From positions 1-48,636 of the IMG/VR virus record IMGVR_UViG_3300042922_000418: 48,636 bases of DNA; one strand, 5' to 3'. This document shows positions 42,601-48,636 of this stretch, one piece after another. The DNA comes from a virus. The notes beneath the pieces were generated by a model. That model saw nothing but the letters and a program-made list of their open reading frames with translations. It did no database searches and was not told the origin of the DNA. The stretch's first letter is position 1, and every line of letters begins with the position of its first letter. Both the position numbers and the translations under genes were made by a program.

Positions 42601-45600
42601 TATAGATCTGTTTTACAGACAGAGATACAGTCAAGATCTACTAAGGATGAAGAAAAAGATTCAGATCAATTTTCTTCTATCAATTCTTCCTTAGATGCTA
42701 ATACGGATAAACTAGTTGGGTTCATGAAAGCTCAAGTAGAAATCCTAGCTCAAATTAGAGATAATGCAATGGGTGTAAGCCCAGAGCAAAATCGTGATTT
42801 GAAAAGAACTAATAAACTTGGAGAAAATGTTGCTGGGAAATACATTAAATCTAATAATAGAAATGCAGATAAATTAAATAGAAAAGTATCAAAATTATAT
42901 GGTGGGCAAGAAATATCTAATAGGTATAATCTAGCTGATAATCAATATAAATTTGAAGCTATTGATAAACTTGCCAAGAACAAATATAAGTTTAGCGACT
43001 TAGATAAAGTTCTAGAATACGATGGGGATACATTTAGTAGATTTATTGCTCTTGGTCAAACTGGCTATAATGTTAAAGATTATGATAAAATAGCCAAGAT
43101 GTCAGATGAAGCATTTGGCAATGTATTAACATTTGCTCAAACTGGTATGAAGATAACCGATATCGATAAAGTAATGAATGCAAATCCAGAAGTTATTAAA
43201 GGTATGGTAGAACTGCATGAAGGTGGATTTAAGAATGTAAGCCAAGAAACTTTATCCAAGATGGTATCTAGAAAATCTCAATATCTTGGTCATGGTAAAA
43301 AAGCTGCTCTTAAAGCTATGAAATCTTCTTCTAATGAAGATGATTCTAAAAATGCCGATACTGTGGAAAAGATAAATAAAAATGTATACGAGCCTCCCGA
43401 TAATAGTGCATTTGCTCAATTTAAAGATGGAGTTAGAGATAGAGTATCTTCTGTAGCTCAACAAGCTAGAGAATATGCTAACGATGCAAAAATTGGAGCT
43501 ATGATAGCCGGAGCATATAACCAAATTAAAAAGGAATTCGAACCAGAGAACGAGTTTAAAAATCTAGTTCAGGTTGAAACTGATTATGGTGTAGCATCGT
43601 ATACTAGATCTACCGATGGATCTATGGATATGGCTAATACAAAGAACAATAAGTCTATATCTGATAAAATATCGCAAAGAGATGAAACTCAAAAAGGTAT
43701 TTTAGAAAATCTAAAATCTATGGCTGGAAATGCTAAAGGTAAAGTTAAAGAAAAAGCAGGAGCTGTAAAAGATTCAGCTAAAGGTGGACTGCTTGGAGCA
43801 TTAGGTGGACTCTTAGATTTAGCAAAATTGCCTTTAAATCTATTTAAAGGTCTTGGAAGCATGCTAGGATTACCATTGCAGTTACTTGGTCTTGGGGGAG
43901 TAGCTGGTAAAGCGGCAGGTTGGGCAGGTGGAAAATTATCAAATGTAGGTAAAACTGCTCTTGATTTTGCTGGAGGAAAACTTGGCGGAATGGCTTCCAA
44001 TATTAAAGATAAATTACTTGGAACTAAAATAGGTCAAAAAGTTACAGGCAAATTAGATGCTTTAAATACTAAATTTGGAGCTAGCAAAATTGGTAAAATG
44101 TTTAGTAAAGGTAAGTCTTTACTTGGCGGAGCGGGGCTGTCAACAGGAACAGCTGGAGCATCTGCCGTTGATGAAGAAGGAAATGCTATAGAAGAGCCAT
44201 CTGACGTATTGGGAGCTATAAACGTTCATAGAACTACTATGGTAGACTATTTAAAACAGATAGTAGAATTGTTACAAAATGGCGGTTCTGGAGAATCTTC
44301 TGGAAATCCAATACAAGATATAGCCCAAGATATTAATGAAAGCCGTAGCGATAAACCTGCTGGGTCTTCTAAAGTTAAAGGCTCTAAGAATCGCTGGTTG
44401 AGTAAAATTGGAAATGGTATAAAAAAATATGGTGGAAAGGCTGCTTTATTAACTGGAGCGGTATACGGTCTATCTCAGCTTATGCCATCTGGAGCAGAAG
44501 CTTCGCCATCAAATGGTTTTTCATCAGATGATTACGATGGACAGAACACTCCAACTACTGGTAGAGAATCCGGCTCGTTCGATACTGCCGGTGCTGCACT
44601 TTCTGCTGTTACTCTAGCATCTAATTTAGATTCTGATATGGTTCAAAAGGCTCAAGTATTTTTAGCTAAAGCTAAAGATGGTCTTAAAGGATTAGTTGCT
44701 AAACTTGGAAATTGGATTCCTAATAAAGGAGTATACGCTGGGATTCAAGAGTTTTGTGCCAAGTTGATGGAAAAGATGTCTACTCCTAGAAATCTTACTA
44801 AAATAGTAGAAAAGCTAGGTGCTAAATTAGCATTAGGTCCTGCATATGCAGCTATAGGAGCAGCTACTGCTGGTGCTGGAGCTGTAGTTCTAGGTGCAGT
44901 TGAATCTATGGGTTGGTTTTTACATGGTTGGAGCAATGCAGGTGAGATGCTTGGTGTAAAATCTGGGGCTACAAATGGCATGAAATTTGTTTCTGGTTTG
45001 GTAGATGCTGTTGTTAGTATGATTCCAGTTCTTGGCATCGTAATACCTTCAGATGAAGTATTAAACATGGCATTAGATTTTGTTGGACCTCCATTTGGAT
45101 TTACACGTTCAGATGTAGAGAAACTTAAAAAAGCTAATGATCAGGCAAATAAACAGACAAGCTCAGCTATTGATGAGGCTCAAAACCCTACTAGTAATAA
45201 TTCCTTCATTCAAAATGCTTGGGATGCTACTAAGAAATTTGGTGGCGATGTTTGGCAAGCAACTAAAAATGGAGCAAATTATGCTATAGAAAAGGCATCC
45301 GATGCTATCGACTCTGTTAAAGAAAAGGGAAATTCCGCTGTAGATTGGGTGCAAAATAATGCTAAATATGTAGCAGAAAAAGCCGGAAACATGTGGCAGT
45401 CTGCTAAAGATACAGTGTCTAATTGGTGGAACGGTAGAGGCAAAAGTGGTAATAAATTTGGTAGAGGTAATGGCACTTTAGCAGCAGGATTTAAATCACA
45501 ATTAGATCCAGCAAATGCTATGAACTTCAATACTTCTCAAGATAGCGTTCCTCAAACCATGGAAGATAGTGGATGCGGACCAGTGTCTGCCGCTAATATG

Positions 45601-48120
45601 GCTAGCGCATTCGGAGTCAACATAGATCCTAAGGCTGCGGCTAAATATGCATTATCTAAAGGATATAAAGAAAAAGATGGTGGAACTGAACCTGGATATT
45701 TTGGAGATATACTTGGTAAATATGGTATAGGTACTCAAAAAGTACAATCGTCTAGCGACATAAAAAATAATCTTTCTCAGGGAAATCCAGTATTGCTTAT
45801 GGGTAAAGATAATAAAGGTGTCAATAGTAACAATCCATATGGTCAATATAATCACTACGTTGTCGGGACTGGTATAGACAATAGTGGTAATATAACGATC
45901 CAAGATCCAGAATCTACAACTCCAAATAAAATCTATAAATCGTCCGATGTATTAAATAAATCTTCTATGGCTATAGCAGCATCTAATAGTGGATTTGGTA
46001 AATTTGGTCGTGGTAACAAAATAGCCAATCGCATATCTAATAAACTAGGTAGAGGAAAATGGGGTAGAGGCGGAGACGTAGGTCAAATTGCGTGGGATTT
46101 CCTAATAAGCAAAGGATTTTCTAATCAAGCTACAGCGGGGATTCTTGGTAATTTATTACTAGAATCTGGTTTAGATCCAACAAAAGTAGAAGGCGGAGGA
46201 TCAGCTCCAGAAATTACAGTTAATGGATCTACTGGATATGGTATAGCTCAATGGACAAGCGAAGGTAGACAGCAGGGGTTAGTAGATTATGCTAGATCTA
46301 TGGGAACAAGTACTAGCGATCTAAATACTCAGCTTGGATACATGGTATCAGAAATGTCACCAGAGTTAATAGGAAAATTAAATGCAGCCAAATCTGTAGA
46401 TGAAGCTATGAATATATTCTGTGATGATTTCGAAAGACCAGACGCCAGATATGCTCATAAGGATAGAAGATTAGACTACGCTCAACAATTCTTCCAAAAT
46501 CAGGGAAAAGGAGTTGCCAATGCTGGCAATGCTAGTGGTGGAACTCAAAGCTCTAGTTCTAAAAAGAATACTGGTTTCTTCGGTAAACTTGGAGAGCTTT
46601 CTAAAACTTTAGGTGGTCAATTGCAACAATCTCTAGGACCTTTAGCTGGAGCTATAGCATCTCAAGCTGGAAGTTTCTTTGGTGGCGATAATATAAAAGC
46701 TATGTTTGGAGATGACAATCCATTTAGTAGTATATTTGGCTCTAAAGATAATAAGAGTTCTGGAGATTCGTCTCAATCTGGTGGAAAATTTACTTCTAAT
46801 AGTACTAATGCTGGTATAAAGAATGCTTCTAATTGGGCATCTGGATTGGCAGAAAGTGGCGAACCTCAGGGTTATGGTCCTAATGGCTGTACCGCATTTA
46901 CTAAAGACTATTTAGAGCATGCAGGAAATGAGTTTGCTAAACAAATGAGTTTATACACTCCTACTCTTATGCAACAAGCCCAATCGTCAGGATTGTGGAA
47001 AGACGCATCTCAGCCTGGAGCTGAAGGAGATATAGCTTTATTAAACACAGATAGCAATGCATCAGATCCGGATCATGTTGTTATATCGGATGGTCAAGGT
47101 GGATATTTTGGAAATTCTTCTAGCACGCTAAAAGTAAAATATGGAAACATTGGCGATACTTTTGGTAAAAATAATTTGTTTGGATATGTGGCAACTGGAG
47201 CTGGAGACGGTTCTGTTGTAACTGGCGATAAAACAAATGATGTTGATACTGCTGCCGAAGCAGGACCTACTAGTGCTAAAGGAAAATCTGGTCGTAATAA
47301 ATTTGGTATGGGTAAATTTGGTTTAGGTACAGCTATAGATCAAGTGCGAGATTCTATCAAAGACATCCCAACTGAATTTGTTCAAGATTATAATCAAATT
47401 AGCGACGATGATTCATTAGACGTAGCTAAAGCAAAAGCTCAAAAAATAAGAGAAATGTGGGTCGCATCAAAATCAAATTCAGTAGTTACTCCAGAAGGAA
47501 TTGCAGAGTCTGATTTGACAGTTAATACATTAAATGGGAAAAAACCAATTGGTACGGTAGACCCTACGTACGCTAATTCTCTTGTAAAAGAAGCTACTAA
47601 AAATACTAATAATCCATTAAAATCTATTCCTACTAGTTTTACTGATGGGTATAATATTAGTAAAGATATTCTAAATCGAGCTAGTAAAGGGAAAATAAAA
47701 TTAAATAAAAGATGGGGCAAGGGTAGCGAATCTATAGTAGATTCTATAGAGAAGAATATCATAGACCCTAATTCCATCAATCCTAATAGACAAACCAACC
47801 AACAAACTACGGCTCAGCAAATTGCAATCAACCCTACTAGTTCAGCAGCTCCCGCTCCTGATTATAGTTCTAAATTCGATACTGTTATTGGTTTATTAAG
47901 CGTTATTGCCGAAGCCTTAACCGGTCAGAAGCAAGATGCGGTTGTATCAACTAATACAAACAGTACTTCTAAATCTAAAGGCTTAAATCCAGCCGCAATA
48001 TTAAGTAAATTATCCGCTATGGGTAATGGCAGTAATAATGGTTTTGGTGATTTAATGGCAACTAGAGATACTCAAAGTATTATTGCGGCAATGACAAATA
48101 TAGCAGCTAAACCCGTATAA
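36658..48120 (+). CDS. Giant tape measure protein with three cell-wall hydrolase domains
   Basis: The protein has 3,820 residues; AAGGAGGGG precedes the ATG. Residues 1-1400 and 1780-2900 are long coiled helical stretches. EGEAIIPSDMNPFNPN (~1400) is typical of phage tape measures. Residues ~1494-1715 hold three diverged Gly-rich hydrophobic repeats. A C39-like peptidase domain spans ~2960-3100 (Cys2973 in SGCGP, His3066 in NHYVVG, Asp3083). A phage tail lysozyme domain spans ~3138-3280 (Glu3169 in LLLESGLDP). A CHAP/NlpC-like domain spans ~3390-3525 (Cys3411 in NGCTAF, His3473 in PDHVVIS). The tape measure fixes tail length and its C-terminal enzymes should open the cell wall during DNA entry. 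At 0.15 nm per helical residue the upper bound on tail length is about 570 nm. Confidence 0.9.
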   Translation: MNPVADYIKNLGKSVGYAAIQHINEKSPAMASFAESNQELYKEVFHSVRDYRTTIQRSKDLIQKSTVYRLGDSAFNNALEDIKSGKLYNKEREDSSFGDFGDMDMSSFDEGFDSASDIPTDITTGDQMVVKAVGSASQKNAFAVTNAVASSAQYVADTNKSIANMHYTQMTRVMSSMQSGFNGISNGIDALYNFNTQVVGAHAENSKKFFENTTGLLQEQNAILKEMLQMQREKYKVALQEDKERKANRFDDVVNVSGTPDLKAYAKAIGGNFKNAINEQSGGMLSMLSEENLKMFANNPLAAIPQMLIATAMGPKLNTALQKFDATLSGAFATMTAKFNKMASDDNANPLEQFLGKVFGLKNNVKNTIDTSKYEQGPIQFNGLAQKSIVEVMPGHLRRIEALLSGQNERFFDYKSGKWTNAKAVKDQFNSIKKNNVTSSMSDVSDEMAEMMKALSFKSRQDKESMIKDMGAMFEKIYDDYGFFDPNNKDEFSHVKYGVSSKSNMKLLQSMFKNLRRGTAMKMANQVQSQRETHNRQMENIEKEGNSLFGNLFNGYDADSHIKTTERGEIKERYGNLGDQSNLLKIQDPFKKNIFDYLRGIQQELFSIRKLGSMGPGPSRGSRGRRNSQDTTDFSQLSDEDWKKYFENRLGPREKSNKQLNRERESRADDAYRVSEDARVRRLTSQGRIIAGADKWMDDTSRATGAIYANSVNRDVQDNRRAMSDNSTWINDMMTRSAKNSKARLESTAGKENADGVSFLDQLIQAGSLGAKYDVIRSGIDKLTAKPTDILTGVLTKADENIYNFFYGQETDVKDERGNKIKGFFNRMTWEMKGTFGKVNSWIDDTLLKPFKDKFAGKSMWGASKNALKGMGIDIDGIGKGIKDYFVGDEGLLRPTIDAVKSAYNEAYEEVKRDMRKSYKDANQFYNNTVLGQQTTEQKLTSAKKITGVDAIDETIAFKNAAAANKSVQNSNAQHAKNIKERNAIIQELNKTTDPQKIAELQDKLKAIDANRAISGKRKAMYDRRVSNFEARQKEIEQTNLAIRNYNTDDSDILSQRESKLNELNKMKGTLNLPSNSVLGKIDLNSPEYAHLNDKNISKSFDKAKSLEAEIDSLKTELEKLNEKRTSLQNSQKEAWGQFGTTREKAMADPELIMAQAKANRKSFKGNDLQRKSFDDALGSLATILGLASLDPEAKVAYKKVDELEQKYLTAVKGLGSGDPIKSIRVQINQNATAGKDTSKLTKKMNDILAAKGSLFGRYADTFSNVLGKMRVPQDQISSTVDKLLNSNSMEELAQINKSINKFIAAVKQVNPIIAPFLQSYEKDSVLENYAEQGKFESFSSDIASADHFGLEDLWRDQTQFKNPEKRSNYAMPEHGDIHHYANGARNITKSGLSIVSEGEAIIPSDMNPFNPNIDKADRRKDEKNEKSIKQRIGKIFNANDIAENANGTPSFGNDGAITKGFNNFKSGVGEFTNQLFNTKEASAKIGKVNDEVRKHLPKGIAGGLLGGTVGLLTGIGGPLLGAIAGSALSVVTNSEILQKSLFGEKVYDSNGDDTGKRNGGLFSSELQESMKKYLPDAKTYGITGTVLGMLTPLGPIGGLMMGSAISFAKNNESVKSALFGEKDGLFNGDTQKAVQKAFPNVAAAVVGSMFLGPFGLLGNAAIGTGLGLVSTTDEFKDFMLGKADSKGQRKGGLSGAIKEVMIDPLASFSSTVKNKFFDFMKKDMIDPIKRSIAPIGKQISLAIKDTFGLIGKTFTSIVKSSLGIPFINQVKESLKYWMDPLGINKFVFKSGAKLAGKVISAPSKAIGWVGDKLRQHQIEKSNADYMTANERLEFMASKGKDYKLKEYDSMLSNTKKEELEKAHDLMGELKKGKGFLDERHDEYVKDLGSTVSNKFDVATSKAILKAAHSGDMEKAHQLIQDSDLSTAEKEKLFKQVNVKANKVREIKYRKDNYTGNENEVYEKLQKEYGIKGINSKNLDKYRSVLQTEIQSRSTKDEEKDSDQFSSINSSLDANTDKLVGFMKAQVEILAQIRDNAMGVSPEQNRDLKRTNKLGENVAGKYIKSNNRNADKLNRKVSKLYGGQEISNRYNLADNQYKFEAIDKLAKNKYKFSDLDKVLEYDGDTFSRFIALGQTGYNVKDYDKIAKMSDEAFGNVLTFAQTGMKITDIDKVMNANPEVIKGMVELHEGGFKNVSQETLSKMVSRKSQYLGHGKKAALKAMKSSSNEDDSKNADTVEKINKNVYEPPDNSAFAQFKDGVRDRVSSVAQQAREYANDAKIGAMIAGAYNQIKKEFEPENEFKNLVQVETDYGVASYTRSTDGSMDMANTKNNKSISDKISQRDETQKGILENLKSMAGNAKGKVKEKAGAVKDSAKGGLLGALGGLLDLAKLPLNLFKGLGSMLGLPLQLLGLGGVAGKAAGWAGGKLSNVGKTALDFAGGKLGGMASNIKDKLLGTKIGQKVTGKLDALNTKFGASKIGKMFSKGKSLLGGAGLSTGTAGASAVDEEGNAIEEPSDVLGAINVHRTTMVDYLKQIVELLQNGGSGESSGNPIQDIAQDINESRSDKPAGSSKVKGSKNRWLSKIGNGIKKYGGKAALLTGAVYGLSQLMPSGAEASPSNGFSSDDYDGQNTPTTGRESGSFDTAGAALSAVTLASNLDSDMVQKAQVFLAKAKDGLKGLVAKLGNWIPNKGVYAGIQEFCAKLMEKMSTPRNLTKIVEKLGAKLALGPAYAAIGAATAGAGAVVLGAVESMGWFLHGWSNAGEMLGVKSGATNGMKFVSGLVDAVVSMIPVLGIVIPSDEVLNMALDFVGPPFGFTRSDVEKLKKANDQANKQTSSAIDEAQNPTSNNSFIQNAWDATKKFGGDVWQATKNGANYAIEKASDAIDSVKEKGNSAVDWVQNNAKYVAEKAGNMWQSAKDTVSNWWNGRGKSGNKFGRGNGTLAAGFKSQLDPANAMNFNTSQDSVPQTMEDSGCGPVSAANMASAFGVNIDPKAAAKYALSKGYKEKDGGTEPGYFGDILGKYGIGTQKVQSSSDIKNNLSQGNPVLLMGKDNKGVNSNNPYGQYNHYVVGTGIDNSGNITIQDPESTTPNKIYKSSDVLNKSSMAIAASNSGFGKFGRGNKIANRISNKLGRGKWGRGGDVGQIAWDFLISKGFSNQATAGILGNLLLESGLDPTKVEGGGSAPEITVNGSTGYGIAQWTSEGRQQGLVDYARSMGTSTSDLNTQLGYMVSEMSPELIGKLNAAKSVDEAMNIFCDDFERPDARYAHKDRRLDYAQQFFQNQGKGVANAGNASGGTQSSSSKKNTGFFGKLGELSKTLGGQLQQSLGPLAGAIASQAGSFFGGDNIKAMFGDDNPFSSIFGSKDNKSSGDSSQSGGKFTSNSTNAGIKNASNWASGLAESGEPQGYGPNGCTAFTKDYLEHAGNEFAKQMSLYTPTLMQQAQSSGLWKDASQPGAEGDIALLNTDSNASDPDHVVISDGQGGYFGNSSSTLKVKYGNIGDTFGKNNLFGYVATGAGDGSVVTGDKTNDVDTAAEAGPTSAKGKSGRNKFGMGKFGLGTAIDQVRDSIKDIPTEFVQDYNQISDDDSLDVAKAKAQKIREMWVASKSNSVVTPEGIAESDLTVNTLNGKKPIGTVDPTYANSLVKEATKNTNNPLKSIPTSFTDGYNISKDILNRASKGKIKLNKRWGKGSESIVDSIEKNIIDPNSINPNRQTNQQTTAQQIAINPTSSAAPAPDYSSKFDTVIGLLSVIAEALTGQKQDAVVSTNTNSTSKSKGLNPAAILSKLSAMGNGSNNGFGDLMATRDTQSIIAAMTNIAAKPV

Positions 48121-48128
48121 ATATATAC

Positions 48129-48156
48129 TTGGGAAGGTCTATTATGACCTTCCCAA
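48129..48156 (+). terminator. Hairpin after the tape measure gene
   Basis: An 11-bp perfect stem TTGGGAAGGTC with a 6-base loop lies 8 bases after the stop codon. The T-tract is weak (CACTATATTA), so termination may be partial. Confidence 0.65.
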
Positions 48157-48166
48157 CACTATATTA
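48155..48166 (+). promoter_or_regulatory. Putative late promoter AACACTATATTA
   Basis: AACA-CTATAT-TA overlaps the end of the hairpin and lies 25 bases before the ATG at 48191. Confidence 0.45.
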
Positions 48167-48190
48167 AATTATGCCTGTGAGGTGAGATAA

Positions 48191-48636
48191 ATGGGAGATA
48201 TATATAGATTTAATAGCGCAGTAGATGCACATTCAGACTGCTCATATTCGTCTAGTGTGATAGGAACAATAAGTGCCGGAACTAGCTTAGAAGTTACTGA
48301 AATAGCCAATGGATGGTATCATACAAATCAAGGTTGGGGGTATGGATTTAAAGGAACATCTGTAATAGTTGAAAAGGTTGGCTCTACTACAGAAACAAAT
48401 ATAGAACCTGGAGCTTATATAAAATTCAATTCAACTGATACAATCAAAACTACAGATGGTAGTTATTTGCCTATATCTACTACAAATAATACATTTATGG
48501 TAACGCAAGTTTCTGGAGAGAAGACACAAATAAGCGATGGATCTAACACATATTGGGTAAAAACTTCAGATATAAAAGTAACTGTCAATGGAACAATATC
48601 TGTTCCTATAGAGGTCGCTCAAACTGTAGATAAAGA
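48191..48636 (+). CDS. SH3-like domain protein, partial (runs off the window)
   Basis: From ATG 48191, 148 codons are visible. GAGGTGAG lies 5 bases upstream. The visible part looks like bacterial SH3-type beta barrels: first HSDCSYSSSVIGTISAGTS, then LEVTEIANGWYHTNQGWGYG (~15-55), then a second unit around residues 75-125 (TFMVTQVSGEKTQISDG, NTYWVKTSDIKV). Such domains bind peptidoglycan in phage tail proteins and endolysins. It directly follows the tape measure, so a tail-tip or baseplate hub protein that touches the cell wall is likely. The remaining length is unknown. Confidence 0.6.
   Translation, partial: MGDIYRFNSAVDAHSDCSYSSSVIGTISAGTSLEVTEIANGWYHTNQGWGYGFKGTSVIVEKVGSTTETNIEPGAYIKFNSTDTIKTTDGSYLPISTTNNTFMVTQVSGEKTQISDGSNTYWVKTSDIKVTVNGTISVPIEVAQTVDK

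Noticed and set aside
1-48636. Recoded genome (TAG or TGA read as amino acid)
   Set aside because: Genes with clear ribosome sites and tight overlaps end at TAG (for example 25670) and TGA (for example 14565 and 12283), and large genes run without in-frame TGA or TAG.

Overview
The window is a segment of a large, AT-rich tailed bacteriophage genome, most likely a jumbo myovirus-type phage of a low-GC Bacillota host. The basis is a 3,820-residue tape measure protein, long baseplate/fibre-like proteins, a phage-encoded multisubunit RNA polymerase (RNAP) in several pieces, very AT-rich intergenic DNA, strong AGGAGG-type ribosome sites and the standard code (TAA, TAG and TGA all end genes). No tRNA, insertion sequence, integrase or CRISPR array was seen. 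The exact phage and host cannot be named from the sequence alone.

Layout. Positions 1-9330 (minus strand) hold the start of an RNAP beta' N-terminal gene that leaves the window, two small genes, the beta' C-terminal gene (bridge helix, trigger loop and zinc site), a fibre-like protein, a probable virion protein and a 1,363-residue baseplate-like protein with seven tandem beta repeats. Positions 9409-10940 (plus) hold a STAS-like protein, an HNH-type protein and a membrane protein. Positions 10966-23599 (minus) hold a cluster of unknown and structural-looking genes, including a kinase-fold/zinc-ribbon protein with an internal ribosome site, an RNase HI, a second HNH-type protein, and a nucleotide operon of thymidylate kinase, a SLOG-like protein and ThyX. 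Positions 23708-27225 (plus) hold a DUF5662 protein, an unknown protein, a 334-base array of eight stem-loops without a gene, and a run of small genes, two of which carry RNAP-like DxDGD motifs. Positions 27267-32564 (minus) encode a 1,765-residue RNAP beta protein carrying a transglutaminase-like domain at its N-terminus. Positions 32689-48636 (plus) hold three tandem paralogues, a highly biased-codon gene, a Gp49-like protein and a partial paralogue, the giant tape measure protein with three cell-wall hydrolase domains, and the start of an SH3-like protein.

Regulation. Two recurrent upstream motifs were found by eye. AACA-N6-TA, usually extended to ACATA-N4-TA, lies before the baseplate, tape measure, RNAP beta and other structural or late-looking genes. 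TATATATTATA, often followed by ATGAG, lies before another set: beta' N-terminus, the RNase H operon and the small-gene cluster. From memory these resemble the late (AACA-N6-TW) and early (TATATTA-type) promoters of phages such as AR9 and phiKZ that carry their own multisubunit RNAPs. The window may thus contain both a viral polymerase and the promoters it reads. Most operons end in near-perfect hairpins.

The most unusual items are the stem-loop array at 24941-25274 with possible alternative pairing, the small proteins with RNAP catalytic-loop-like motifs next to it, the beta subunit fused to a transglutaminase-like domain, and the two-class promoter code.
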